A stretch of DNA of 64,000 nt. Origin: Deltaproteobacteria bacterium. GTDB lineage: Bacteria > UBA10199 > JACPAL01 > JACOUP01. The stretch covers positions 1-64,000 of the forward strand of contig JACOUP010000001.1 in NCBI GenBank assembly GCA_016177765.1. The letters are read 5' to 3'. The notes beneath the pieces were generated by a model that ran no database searches, was not told where the DNA came from, and saw nothing but the letters and a program-made list of their open reading frames with translations. Within the stretch, counting starts at the first letter, position 1. The number at the start of each line of letters is the position of its first letter. This document shows, piece by piece, positions 41,699 to 51,019 of this stretch. The translations under genes and the position numbers were made by a program.

Positions 41699-43585
41699 TT
41701 AAGGGTGCTCCAGAATTCTTTGGTACCGCCCCAGGGCCAGTGTCGGAAAATAATCCCGGTACCCGTGGTAGCGGATGTAAAAGTGGCCGGGAAATCCGGT
41801 CCCGGTAAAGTGCGCCTCTTCCCAGGTGCCATCGGCGGTTTGTTTTTCGACCAACCAACTTATTCCATTTTCGACAACACCACTTTCAACTTCACCGGTG
41901 GGACCGGCCCCGCCCGCCGCGATCAATCCCATCAAGGCCCAAGCGGTTTGGGAGGGGACACTTTCTTTTAGTGAAACAAATTTTTTCTGACGGTAAGAAT
42001 CACACGATTCTCCCCAGCCGCCATCAGGGTTTTGAACCGATTTTAACCAGGAAACGGCACGCCGGATGTACGGCTGACGAAGATCTTCACCGATCGCCGC
42101 CAGCCCCTGAAGGACCGCCCAGGTCCCGTAAATATAATTAACCCCCCATCGTCCCCACCAGCCCCCCCACGGTTCCTGAGTTTTTTTGAGGAAGGTTATT
42201 GCTTTGGCAACAACAAGGGAGCTCATTCTCTCCGGTCCCTCCGAAAGAAGCTCCAGCATCCGGCCGGTGACATCCGGTGTCGGCGGGTCGAGGCAGGCAC
42301 CGTGGTCCGAAAAAGGGATCCGGTTGACCCAACCTTGGGTGTTGTCCTTATCAAACGCCGCCCAGCCGCCGTTCCGGCACTGCATCGAAAGGAGCCAATC
42401 CAACCCCCTGCGGATCGCCTCCTCTTTTTCCGAAGGAGGAAGACCCACTCTGTTCAAGAAAAAAAGGACCTCAATCGTGTCATCGACGTCCGGAAAATAA
42501 TCGTTTTGAAACTCAAACGCCCAGCCGCCAGGGCGCCCTTTTTTATTTTTCAAGCCCCAGTCTCCGTAAAAATCCAGGATCTGTTTCGAAATCAACCAGC
42601 GGCCGGCACGGAGCAGGGGAGGGGAGTCGGCCGGTTCCCCCGCCTCCAAAAGCGCCATCCCGGCCCACGGGGTATCCCAGACTGGAGAAATACAACATTG
42701 CTGGTGGTTTTGATCGCCGGAGGTTTGTTGAAACCGTTTGAGGCCGCTCCAGGCCTTTTGGATCGTCGGGTCGGTGTTGGGATGGCCGAGGGCGGAGAGG
42801 GCGTAGATGGCATAGGCCATCGCCGGAAAGATATCCTCCGTCCGGGCGATATGGTCGCGAACCCATCTTTCGCAAAAATCGAGAGATCTTTTTTTACTTG
42901 TTAGAGCGGGTGGCGAGGGTCGGGCGCCCGGCCGAGCGGAACGGGTGAGCACGGCTGGGCGGAACCCGAGACAGGACCCGCTCAAGTCGGGAGGATTGGC
43001 AAAAATTTCATCGATTGAAAGACCTGGAATCGGTCGCGATCTTTTCTGGTCCAAGACGATCAGGAGCGGGACGATGGAAGCCCGGGCCCAGCTGGAAAAG
43101 GAATAGATATTGACCGGGAACCAGGAGGGGAGGAGGGCAAACCAGACCGGCATCAAGGGGCAAGACTCCCAGGGAACAAGCCCGAACAGGGCGAGATGGA
43201 TCCGGGTAAAGACCCGCACACGCTCCACCCCTCCGGCGGAAAGGATAAATTGTCGCGCCTTTTGTAAAACGGGATCGTTGGCGGGCCTGCCGGAAATTTT
43301 GAGGGCCAGATAACATTCCACCGTCGCTGAGAGATCTCCCGGTGCGCCGTAGTAGATCCCCCAGGAACCATCTTCCTTCTGTTCGGAGAGGATCCGGTTC
43401 GCTAACCCTTTTTCAATCGCGGGATCAACGACACCGATATAGCGCATCAGAAGGATCGTTCCGGCCCCGATCGTCTCGTTCGCCTCGAGGGGATACCACC
43501 AGTACCCCTCCGGGTTCTGTCGGGAGAGCAACATCTCCCTCGCTTGGGACAAGGCATCGTCGAGGGGGATCTCGTTAGTAAACAT
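41699..43585 (-). CDS. shc: Squalene-hopene cyclase
   Basis: The 628-residue product has the catalytic acid motif PDVDDT near residue 365 and several QW repeats (QNPEGYWW, QKEDGSWG, QCRNGGWAAFD, QNPDGGWGESC, QTADGTWEE). WAFEFQNDYFPDVDDTIEV is typical of the family. The enzyme cyclises squalene to hopene, the base of hopanoid membrane lipids. A Pro/Arg/Ser-rich segment (about 42905-42975, FRPAVLTRSARPGARPSPPA) looks inserted relative to the usual fold and is GC-rich like a repeat. ATG 43585 may be leaderless. Confidence 0.92.
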   Translation of the reverse strand: MFTNEIPLDDALSQAREMLLSRQNPEGYWWYPLEANETIGAGTILLMRYIGVVDPAIEKGLANRILSEQKEDGSWGIYYGAPGDLSATVECYLALKISGRPANDPVLQKARQFILSAGGVERVRVFTRIHLALFGLVPWESCPLMPVWFALLPSWFPVNIYSFSSWARASIVPLLIVLDQKRSRPIPGLSIDEIFANPPDLSGSCLGFRPAVLTRSARPGARPSPPALTSKKRSLDFCERWVRDHIARTEDIFPAMAYAIYALSALGHPNTDPTIQKAWSGLKRFQQTSGDQNHQQCCISPVWDTPWAGMALLEAGEPADSPPLLRAGRWLISKQILDFYGDWGLKNKKGRPGGWAFEFQNDYFPDVDDTIEVLFFLNRVGLPPSEKEEAIRRGLDWLLSMQCRNGGWAAFDKDNTQGWVNRIPFSDHGACLDPPTPDVTGRMLELLSEGPERMSSLVVAKAITFLKKTQEPWGGWWGRWGVNYIYGTWAVLQGLAAIGEDLRQPYIRRAVSWLKSVQNPDGGWGESCDSYRQKKFVSLKESVPSQTAWALMGLIAAGGAGPTGEVESGVVENGISWLVEKQTADGTWEEAHFTGTGFPGHFYIRYHGYRDYFPTLALGRYQRILEHP

Positions 43586-43592
43586 ACGGGGT

Positions 43593-43622
43593 AATAGAAA
43601 CGAAAGGGAGGCCGCTTGTCAA
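43593..43622 (-). promoter_or_regulatory. Possible sigma-70 promoter for shc
   Basis: Minus strand TTGACA (43622-43617) and TCTATT (43598-43593) with an 18-bp spacer. The start point would fall at about the shc ATG, and no ribosome site is visible, suggesting a leaderless transcript. Confidence 0.35.
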
Positions 43623-43645
43623 CGACCTCCCTGAAAGGCAACGCT

Positions 43646-43687
43646 ACGGGTGTTGCCCTGGGTGAATCACCCTTGGGTGTAGCACCC
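43646..43687. repeat. Two to three 15-bp palindromic units
   Basis: CTGGGTGAATCACCC and TTGGGTGTAGCACCC in tandem, preceded by a degenerate GGGTGTTGCCC. Reaches the stop codon of the 65-residue gene. Confidence 0.8.
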
Positions 43688-43884
43688 TACTGCATCACTA
43701 ATTCAGAAGGATTGGCGAAGCAGGTCATCTCCTCCGACTTTTCGAGGATCTTGTTGGCCGCCTCCCACTCATACTCATCCAGCAGGATCCCGGTCTGGAT
43801 CAGGAGATCGTTAAACCGCTTCCCGCCAACATTGCCAAGCGCCAGTTCAATGCAAAGCTGATGCAACAAAGGGTTTTTATCCAT
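43687..43884 (-). CDS. 65-residue helical hypothetical protein
   Basis: MDKNPLLHQLCIELALGNVG followed by FNDLLIQTGILLDEYEWEAA and NKILEKSEEM. Soluble and largely helical by composition, without signal peptide. No ribosome site is clear before ATG 43884, and upstream is very AT-rich, so expression is less certain. Its TAG stop touches a 15-bp palindromic unit. Family not recognised. Confidence 0.5.
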   Translation of the reverse strand: MDKNPLLHQLCIELALGNVGGKRFNDLLIQTGILLDEYEWEAANKILEKSEEMTCFANPSELVMQ

Positions 43885-44076
43885 TATATTAAATGAGACG
43901 TAGTTTTAATAAGAAATAAAAAATAAACATAATTCGTATATAATTTTGCATAAATATGTTTAAATTCTATTGTTTTGTCAACAACTATTTTAATTGGTTA
44001 ACATTCAATTAAAAATCGGTTATCGCATTGATATTCCTTGATAATTAATGTCCCTTCTGTTATTCCTCAGAATTCT
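43885..44076. other. AT-rich divergent intergenic region
   Basis: Much richer in A+T than its surroundings, with several T/A runs (TATATAATTTTGCAT and nearby). Probably holds the promoters of the 65-residue gene and the second kinase, but I see no clear -35/-10 pair and no sigma-54 site. Confidence 0.4.
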
Positions 44077-45582
44077 ATGGCAGGGGCTCTGGCAGGACCG
44101 CACCCGTTCGGTCGTTATCTCCTCCTGGAGAGGCTTGCCACGGGGGGGATGGCCGAGATCTTTCTCGCCAAATTGCCCGGGGTTGCCGGTTTCGAAAAGA
44201 TGGTGGCGATCAAGAGGATCCTCCCTCACTGGTCCCAAAATCGCGAATTTATCACGATGTTGATCGATGAGGCCAAGATCGTCGTTCAGTTGACCCATCC
44301 CAATATCGTTCCCGTCTATGAGCTCGGGAGAGAGGAGGGGAGTTATTACATCGCGATGGAGTATGTGGATGGCATTGACCTGAAAAAACTCCTCCAGTCT
44401 TGTCTTGAAACATCGAAAACGGTTCCGGTTTCAATCACCCTTTTTATCATCACCGAAATCTTGAAAGGGCTCGCCTACGCCCACAAAAAAACAAACAACC
44501 GGGGGGAAAACCTGGGGATCATCCACCGGGACATTTCGCCGCAAAATATTTTGATCTCTTTTGACGGTCTCGTCAAAGTGGCCGACTTCGGGATCGCCCG
44601 TGCCGCCCGCCGCTCTCATGAAACCGCTACCGGCACCCTCAAGGGAAAGTTTTCCTATATGTCCCCGGAGCAGGCGAATCAACAGCCGCTCGACCCGCGA
44701 AGTGATCTCTTCTCCGTCGGCATCCTTTTCTATGAGCTTCTCGTCGGCAAAAAGCTCTTCGGCCAAAAAACCGATATCGCGACCCTGGATGAGGTCCGAA
44801 AATCGGAGGATCTTATCCCAACTGATCTTTCCCTCAAACCCTCCCTGAAGCCGGTCCTTGAAAAAAGCCTCCGCAAGGATCCCAAAGAGCGCTTTCAGGA
44901 GGCGGGTGAATTTGTGCAGACCCTGGAGCGGTGGTGCCGGAACGAAAAGGAAGAGTGCTCGGCGGAACAGCTGTCCATTTTTCTGAAGGAAATCTTCTCC
45001 CAGGAGATCCAGCTCCACAAAAAGAAGCAGGAACGGCTGGAAGGGACCCCGATCCTCAAAGGGGTGATTCACCCAAGGTCCTTCTCCCGTTCACTGAGAA
45101 AGAGACAGGGCACAGAGGTCTTCGTCGCCAAACAACCTTCCATTCTCCCCAAAAGTCCATGGTCGAAAAGGCTTGCTGTCGGTCTCGGCCTCCTGGGATT
45201 GGCCCTTTTGATAATCACCGTCGGTCGGGTGATTAACCCAAAGAAGGCCACTCCAGCCCCAACAAAAACACCGGCCGTGTTAACGACACCGGCAGTGTCC
45301 ATGACACCGGCCACGTCCATGGCACCGGCGATAACACCGCCATTAAAGATGGAGGGGTGGCTTTCCATCCAGGCGGTTCCCTGGGCCAGTGTCTCGATTG
45401 ACGGCCAGCCCCAGATAGAAACCCCACTCCGCAAAAGATCCCTTTCCTTGGGGAAACACCTCGTGAAGGCCTACTATTCCGACGACAAATTCCTGACAAA
45501 AGAGATTGCGATTGCGGAGGGAAACCATATCCGTTGCGTCGTTAACTTTAGCAATTTACCGGGAACGTTTGAATGCCACTAG
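44077..45582 (+). CDS. Ser/Thr protein kinase with C-terminal PEGA-like domain, paralogue 2
   Basis: The 501-residue product has a kinase domain at ~8-275: GGMAEIFLAK, VAIKRIL, IIHRDISPQNIL near 150, VADFGIAR, YMSPEQA. One membrane segment (RLAVGLGLLGLALLIITVG), a Pro/Thr/Ala-rich stalk (TPAVSMTPATSMAPA) and a PEGA-like domain (GWLSIQAVPWASVSIDGQPQ) follow. Same architecture as the kinase at 27640-29085. Start taken at ATG 44077, which places MAGALAGPHPFGRYLLLE like its paralogue; the frame is open to 44038. Its end overlaps the M16 peptidase gene by 10 nt. Confidence 0.88.
   Translation: MAGALAGPHPFGRYLLLERLATGGMAEIFLAKLPGVAGFEKMVAIKRILPHWSQNREFITMLIDEAKIVVQLTHPNIVPVYELGREEGSYYIAMEYVDGIDLKKLLQSCLETSKTVPVSITLFIITEILKGLAYAHKKTNNRGENLGIIHRDISPQNILISFDGLVKVADFGIARAARRSHETATGTLKGKFSYMSPEQANQQPLDPRSDLFSVGILFYELLVGKKLFGQKTDIATLDEVRKSEDLIPTDLSLKPSLKPVLEKSLRKDPKERFQEAGEFVQTLERWCRNEKEECSAEQLSIFLKEIFSQEIQLHKKKQERLEGTPILKGVIHPRSFSRSLRKRQGTEVFVAKQPSILPKSPWSKRLAVGLGLLGLALLIITVGRVINPKKATPAPTKTPAVLTTPAVSMTPATSMAPAITPPLKMEGWLSIQAVPWASVSIDGQPQIETPLRKRSLSLGKHLVKAYYSDDKFLTKEIAIAEGNHIRCVVNFSNLPGTFECH
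45062..45076. repeat. 15-bp palindromic unit in kinase 2
   Basis: GGGTGATTCACCCAA read as GVIHPR in the juxtamembrane segment. Confidence 0.82.
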
Positions 45583-47063
45583 CAAAGAAGTTAGCTCAAC
45601 TGCTTTTACTGTTCGCCTCTCCCCTTGTTTTTGCCGGTTCCGACCTCCCGCGCTGGGAACAGAAGGTCGTAGAATACCAGCTTCCCAACGGGATGAAGTT
45701 TCTTCTAGTCTCTCGGGGGGAGGCGCCGACTTTCAACGCCATCATCCGCTTTCGTGTCGGGAGCATGGACGAGGAGCCGGGAAAGACAGGCCTGGCACAT
45801 CTCTTTGAACATATGGCGTTCAAGGGGGGGCAAAATTTCGGGACGCGAAACTACAAGGCGGAAAAACCGATCTTGAACGAAATCGAAAAGACCGGTCAAA
45901 GGCTCTCCGAAGAGTATGCCAAGGGGGAGAAGGCCGACCCCGGGAAAATCCTTGAAATCCGCACCAAGCTCCGGGAACTCCACAATGCCGAGGAAAAACA
46001 TATTGTCAAAGAAGAGATCTCCAAAATAATTGAAGAGGCGGGGGGCCATCATTTCAACGCCACCACCGGCCAGGACATGACCAGTTATTTTGTCAGCCTC
46101 CCCTCGGTCCAGTTGGAACTCTGGGCCAAGATCGAATCGGAGGCAATTTTTAACGGCGTCCTCCGCGAATTTTATGAGGAGCGGGACGTTGTCCTCGAAG
46201 AACGCCGGATGAGGCTTGAAAACGATCCATCGACAAAACTTTATGAAAAACTGATCGCCACCGCCTTCCCCGACGGCCATCCCTACCAGGGGATGACAAT
46301 CGGACGGAAGCAGGATCTTCTGACCCTCACACGGACCGATGCAGAACGGTTTTTTGCCCGCCATTATACTCCTGCCAATGCTGTCGGGGCGATTGTCGGA
46401 AGGATCTCGATCCCGGAGGTAAAAGGAATTCTTGACCGGTATTTCAGCTCAATCCCTTCAAAAAAGGCGGCCCCGGCCAGATCGATACCCCCTTTGCTTC
46501 TCGATAAGGAAAAACGGGTGGTCCTTGAAGAAAAGGCCGAGCCCCGTCTCGTTGTTGCCTATTACAAGCCAACCCTGCCGGACCAGGATGACATCATTTT
46601 TGACCTGATCGATCAGATCCTCTCCGGAGGGGCGACAAGCCGCCTTTACAAGAGACTGGTCCTCGAAAAAAAGATCGCCTCCGGCATCGACTCCTATACC
46701 GATATCCCCGGCAGCCGTTTGCCCAACCTGTTTTTTATCTCCGCGGAACCGGTTCGCCCGCATACGGCGGGAGAACTGGAAAAAGGGATTCTGGAAATTT
46801 TAGGAGAATTCAAGGAAAAGGGACCGACAGAGACGGAACTGGAACAGGCCAAGAACAAACTCAAAAGCCAATTTATCTGGGGCCTCAAAACCAATGAAGG
46901 GATCGCCTCCCGGCTGACCTACTTTGAAATCCTCGGAGGGTGGCGCTACCTGACCCAATACCTGTCAAGGGTTGAAGGGGTGACTCCCGAAGAGATCCGA
47001 AAGGCGGCCCAAAAATACCTGGTGGCGGAACGGCGCGTGGTCGGAGAGTTGAGGAAAAAATAA
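45573..47063 (+). CDS. M16 zinc metallopeptidase, active subunit
   Basis: The 496-residue product has a signal peptide ending near LVFAG. The inverted zinc motif HLFEH is at residues 76-80, with the downstream glutamates in YEERDVVLEERRMRLEN and the family signature GGHHFNATTGQDMTSYF. The C-terminal M16 domain carries ILSGGATSRLYKRLV. Periplasmic or outer-membrane processing peptidase. Coupled by overlap to the PEGA kinase and followed by a partner lacking the zinc motif. Confidence 0.9.
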   Translation: MPLAKKLAQLLLLFASPLVFAGSDLPRWEQKVVEYQLPNGMKFLLVSRGEAPTFNAIIRFRVGSMDEEPGKTGLAHLFEHMAFKGGQNFGTRNYKAEKPILNEIEKTGQRLSEEYAKGEKADPGKILEIRTKLRELHNAEEKHIVKEEISKIIEEAGGHHFNATTGQDMTSYFVSLPSVQLELWAKIESEAIFNGVLREFYEERDVVLEERRMRLENDPSTKLYEKLIATAFPDGHPYQGMTIGRKQDLLTLTRTDAERFFARHYTPANAVGAIVGRISIPEVKGILDRYFSSIPSKKAAPARSIPPLLLDKEKRVVLEEKAEPRLVVAYYKPTLPDQDDIIFDLIDQILSGGATSRLYKRLVLEKKIASGIDSYTDIPGSRLPNLFFISAEPVRPHTAGELEKGILEILGEFKEKGPTETELEQAKNKLKSQFIWGLKTNEGIASRLTYFEILGGWRYLTQYLSRVEGVTPEEIRKAAQKYLVAERRVVGELRKK

Positions 47064-47066
47064 GAT

Positions 47067-47230
47067 GGTTCGACAAGCTCACCATGTCCGTGATGAAGAG
47101 GCCCAACGAATAAATTCGTGGGCTAATTTAAAACAATTCCTCTGGAATTCCGGAAGGAATTGTCATTGGATTAGCCGCCGAATTTATTCGGTCGGCCAAT
47201 GGGAATGGACACCCTGAGCTAAGTCGAAGG
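47067..47230. mobile_element. MITE-like hairpin element between M16 genes
   Basis: Ends GGTTCGACAAGCTCACCATG (47067) and ACCCTGAGCTAAGTCGAAGG (to 47230) are imperfect inverted repeats. Nested perfect arms lie inside: CGAATAAATTCG/CGAATTTATTCG (47107, 47179), GGCTAAT/ATTAGCC (47121, 47170) and ACAATTCC/GGAATTGT (47133, 47156). The whole 164 bp can fold as one long hairpin. No ORF. The left end also occurs alone at 2669 and 12188. Confidence 0.75.
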
Positions 47231-47238
47231 GGAAAATT

Positions 47239-48591
47239 ATGAAATCTTTTTTAACCATTTTTTGTCTCCTCTTCAGTGCTCAAATTGGGCGGGCAGCAGA
47301 GTTCCTCCCGCCGCGTCCGATCATCCAACCTCTAGCCAATGGTTTGAAGCTCTACCTGTTGCCTGATCGCGAGCTTCCAACCTTTGAGGCAGTCCTCACT
47401 ATCCCGGCCGGTCGTCTCTACGACCCGAAGGGGAAAGAGGGGACAGCCCTTCTCACCGCAGATCTCTTGAGGAGCGGCGGCACCGTCTCCAAAACCGCCG
47501 ATCAGGTGGATCACTTGTTTGACTTTGCCGGCGCCTCTTTGAATTTTGAAACCGCCCACGAATACCAGGCGGTTTCACTCCACTGCCTCAGGAAAGACCG
47601 TGAAAAACTCCTCTCTCTCCTTTTTGAAATCATCGCGGAGCCTCGTTTTGACAAAGACCGGTTTTCCATCTCCAAGGCACGGGTGAAAGAGGGGATCCTA
47701 AGGCAGGATGAAGACCCGTTGGAACGGGCACTGCGGGAATTCCAAATCCTCGTCTACGGGGCCGGAAACCGGTGGGGGGCCAAACCGACGCTCCAATCGA
47801 TCAAAAAAATAGAAAGGGATGGTCTCCTGGAATTTCACGGGAGATTCTTTAATCCTCAAGGATCGTTTCTGGCAGTCAGCGGTGATTTTGATCCCAAAGA
47901 GATCGTGAGAGAACTTGAAAGAAGTTCCAAGATCTGGATCAACAGAAAATCACAGAAAATAGAACCGGAACCAATTAGGGAAGAATTCAATCCCAAGACA
48001 GTTCTCCTCCCCGAGGCGCTCTCACAAACGACCCTCATCCTGGGGCACCTCGGTGAAAAGAGAACCAACCCCGACAAATTTCCACTCATCGTCATGAACT
48101 ATATCCTCGGAGGGAGCAGTGCCATGACAAGCCGTCTGGGCGAGGAGATCCGTTCAAAATTAGGAAAGGCCTACCTCGTCTGGTCCGATTTTGGTTTTGG
48201 TAAAGATCGCGGGCTCTTCAAGATCATTGCCCAAACTGAGAATACCAACGTCCCCCTCGTTCTTGAAAAGATCCAGGAGGCGATTGTCCGGATGGCCAGT
48301 GACCCTCAAATTACGGACGAGGAACTGAAGAGGGCCAAGAGGTCGATCGTGACCTCCCTGATTTTTCAGCACGAAAATCGGTTCCAGATTGTGAAAAACC
48401 GTGCCCTGTTCGATTTTTTGGGATATCCTCCCGACTATCTGGAGATTTACAAACGGGAGATTGAACGGGTCACCAAAAAAGAAATCGTCCGGGTCTCCAA
48501 AAAGTACCTGCACCCGGAGGGCTTGAAGGTGCTGATTGTCGGGCCCAAGAACTCCTCGATCAGAATTGATAAAATACGGAAGTCACTGTGA
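47239..48591 (+). CDS. M16-family peptidase-like protein, inactive partner
   Basis: The 450-residue product has a signal peptide ending near GRAA. M16 fold is seen from NGLKLYLLPDRELPTFEAVL and YILGGSSAMTSRLGEEIRSK, but the HxxEH zinc motif is replaced (TALLTADLLRSGG), so catalysis is not expected. Such subunits pair with an active M16 protein, here the gene just upstream. GTG start of argS overlaps its stop. The 164-bp hairpin element separates the pair. Confidence 0.88.
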   Translation: MKSFLTIFCLLFSAQIGRAAEFLPPRPIIQPLANGLKLYLLPDRELPTFEAVLTIPAGRLYDPKGKEGTALLTADLLRSGGTVSKTADQVDHLFDFAGASLNFETAHEYQAVSLHCLRKDREKLLSLLFEIIAEPRFDKDRFSISKARVKEGILRQDEDPLERALREFQILVYGAGNRWGAKPTLQSIKKIERDGLLEFHGRFFNPQGSFLAVSGDFDPKEIVRELERSSKIWINRKSQKIEPEPIREEFNPKTVLLPEALSQTTLILGHLGEKRTNPDKFPLIVMNYILGGSSAMTSRLGEEIRSKLGKAYLVWSDFGFGKDRGLFKIIAQTENTNVPLVLEKIQEAIVRMASDPQITDEELKRAKRSIVTSLIFQHENRFQIVKNRALFDFLGYPPDYLEIYKREIERVTKKEIVRVSKKYLHPEGLKVLIVGPKNSSIRIDKIRKSL

Positions 48592-50297
48592 GAAATCAGG
48601 TCAAGAAAATACTGGGTGATACGCTGGCACGGTGCCAGAAAGAGGGGAAACTGGCGGTTCCCTCCGTGTCCTCCTATACCCTCGAGAGACCGAAGGTCGC
48701 CGATCACGGGGACTATGCCGCTAATATCGCCTTTGAACTCTCCAAACTCCTGAAACAACCCCCCTTAAAAATTGCCCAGACCCTTGTTGGCAATCTCGTC
48801 GATCCGGCCGGATTGATCAAAAGCATCACCGTCGCCGGCAGTGGCTTCATCAACATCACCCTGACTGACCAGGCTTGGCAGTCTTCACTCCTCGACATCG
48901 ACAAGGCCGGAGGGAAATGGGCCCATTTTGAAGAAGGGAAGGGGAAGAAGGTAAATATCGAATTTGTGAGCGGCAACCCGACCGGCCCTTTGCATATCGG
49001 GAACGCCCGAGGCGGTCCGTTGGGAGATGTCATTGCCTCCCTTCTGGAAAGAAACGGCTATCAGGTAACACGAGAATATTACGTCAATGATGTCGGTGGT
49101 CAGGTGGAGCAATTGGGGCAATCTATCCTGATCCGGTGCCAGAGAAAATCGCAGTCCCCCTCCGCACCGGAGGTCCCTTCAAAAGCCGGGTATAGCGGCC
49201 CTTACATTGAAGAACTGGCTGAAAAGGCGACGCAAAAATTAAAAAAAATTGATTTCGGCGATCCCCAATCGGCCCGGTCCGTTGGGCAGTTTGGCGTCGA
49301 CACCCTTCTTGCCGAGGTTCGCGATGACCTGGAGGTGATGGGGATCCATTTTGACGTCTGGACCCACGAAAAGACAATCCTCGTCGGAAAAAAAACGGAA
49401 AAGGTGATCGAGGCGCTCAAGAAGAAGGGGGCCACGATAGAAAAAGAAGGGGCGCTCTGGTTTGTGCCTCCGGAAGGGATCTTCTCTTCCTCCGAGGATA
49501 GAGAATCGGTCCTTGTTCGCTCCTCGGGCCAACCGACCTACTTTGCCAATGACATCGCCTATCATGCCGACAAATTTGATCGCGGTTTTGACCTTCTGAT
49601 CGATGTCTGGGGTTCCAACCACCATGGCCACGCCCCCCGGCTTAAAGCGGCCCTCGGTACCCTCGGGTATGATCCTTCAAGGCTGGAGGTACTCCTTTAC
49701 CAATATGTTCGGGTCAAGAGAGGGAGCGATCTCGTGAAGATGTCGAAGCGGGCCGGTGACTTTGTGATCGCCAGGGATATTCTTGATGAAGTGGGGCGTG
49801 ACGCCTTTCGTTTTTTTCTGCTGATGAGGAGCGGTCCCTCCCACATGGATTTTGATCTGGACCTTGCCAAGCGCCAGTCGTCGGAAAATCCGGTCTTCTA
49901 TGTCCAGTATGCCCATGCCCGGATTTGCAGTATCCAGAGCAAGGCGGAGGAAAAAGGGTTAAAACCTCAGAATCGACCGGAACAGCTGGTCTTGCCGGAA
50001 GAGATCTTTCTGATCCGTACCCTGCATGAATACCCCCACGAATTGTCACTCGCGATTCGGGAAAAGGCTCCTCATCGAATCACCTATTATCTGATCAGCC
50101 TCTCCCAACAGCTTCAGTCCTACTACGCGAAGGCCAAAGAAGATTCCCGTTATCATCTCTTGAGCCAAAATGTTGACTTCGCGTCAGCGAAGTTGTATCT
50201 TCTGGGCCACGTTCGACGCGTTTTGAAAGATGGTTTAAATCTTCTCGGCGTCTCAGCACCAGAGAGGATGGATTCTAATAAAGGTGAACTCGAGTGA
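48588..50297 (+). CDS. argS: Arginyl-tRNA synthetase
   Basis: The 569-residue class I synthetase has the N-terminal Add1 domain, HIGH motif in GPLHIGNARG near residue 134, KMSK in VKMSKRAGDFV near residue 385, and the anticodon-binding all-helical domain with typical ARICSI and YAKAKEDSRY. GTG start overlaps the preceding TGA. It charges tRNA-Arg. Confidence 0.95.
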   Translation: MRNQVKKILGDTLARCQKEGKLAVPSVSSYTLERPKVADHGDYAANIAFELSKLLKQPPLKIAQTLVGNLVDPAGLIKSITVAGSGFINITLTDQAWQSSLLDIDKAGGKWAHFEEGKGKKVNIEFVSGNPTGPLHIGNARGGPLGDVIASLLERNGYQVTREYYVNDVGGQVEQLGQSILIRCQRKSQSPSAPEVPSKAGYSGPYIEELAEKATQKLKKIDFGDPQSARSVGQFGVDTLLAEVRDDLEVMGIHFDVWTHEKTILVGKKTEKVIEALKKKGATIEKEGALWFVPPEGIFSSSEDRESVLVRSSGQPTYFANDIAYHADKFDRGFDLLIDVWGSNHHGHAPRLKAALGTLGYDPSRLEVLLYQYVRVKRGSDLVKMSKRAGDFVIARDILDEVGRDAFRFFLLMRSGPSHMDFDLDLAKRQSSENPVFYVQYAHARICSIQSKAEEKGLKPQNRPEQLVLPEEIFLIRTLHEYPHELSLAIREKAPHRITYYLISLSQQLQSYYAKAKEDSRYHLLSQNVDFASAKLYLLGHVRRVLKDGLNLLGVSAPERMDSNKGELE

Positions 50298-50932
50298 GTG
50301 ACTTAAAAGAAGAACTGGAAGAATACTTTTGCAAATTCACCTTCGGCCAGTTCATGACGCTGGCGATTCTGGAGCTGGCGACCCTTTTCTTCGTCTTCTA
50401 CCTAGGGGCCCGGTACGGCCCTGAATTTCTTGGCAGTGCCAAACTAAAAGCGGTGGCGAAGGAAGAAGTGGTACTCCCTGTTGAAGATCCCAAGAGTGTC
50501 GATGAGATTGTCGGCAAGGAGGGGTATACCTACCCGGAACTGCTCACCGACAAAGAAGGGGCTCCCGTCAAGAGGGAGGCGGTTCGGATCATTGGTGGTA
50601 AGGAAATCGACTCCCAGGGAAAAGAGATCAGGGGAGCCAAGAAGGAGGCCCCCAAAACCCCACAAACCGTCCGGGTTAAATCGGCCCACAATTCAAAATA
50701 CACAGTCCAGGTCGGCTCCTTCCCAACCCCGGAAGAGGCCTCCTCATCGGTCGAAAAGTGGAAACAAAAAGGGTACGATGCCTTTATGTCGGTTGCCGAG
50801 ATCCCGAACCGGGGGACCTGGTATCGCGTCCGGGTCGGTAGCTTCGGCAATAAACAGGATGCCCAGAGCTATGTCCAACAGATCAAAACCAAGGAAAAGA
50901 TCCTCGCCCTTGTTGTCCTCACAAATAGCTAG
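50294..50932 (+). CDS. SPOR-domain membrane protein
   Basis: The 212-residue product has a short cytoplasmic N-terminus, membrane segment FMTLAILELATLFFVFYLGA, a linker and a C-terminal SPOR domain (YTVQVGSFPTPEEASSSVEK, YRVRVGSFGNKQDAQSYVQQ). SPOR domains bind denuded peptidoglycan at division sites. GTG start overlaps the argS stop. DedD/FtsN-like role is possible but not specific. Confidence 0.88.
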   Translation: MSDLKEELEEYFCKFTFGQFMTLAILELATLFFVFYLGARYGPEFLGSAKLKAVAKEEVVLPVEDPKSVDEIVGKEGYTYPELLTDKEGAPVKREAVRIIGGKEIDSQGKEIRGAKKEAPKTPQTVRVKSAHNSKYTVQVGSFPTPEEASSSVEKWKQKGYDAFMSVAEIPNRGTWYRVRVGSFGNKQDAQSYVQQIKTKEKILALVVLTNS

Positions 50933-51019
50933 TTAACCAAGTTAATACAATAGGTTATAATAAATATTTAAAGTATACCTTCCTCTCTTTTTGAGAGTAC
51001 AATAAAGGAGTGGGGGGAG

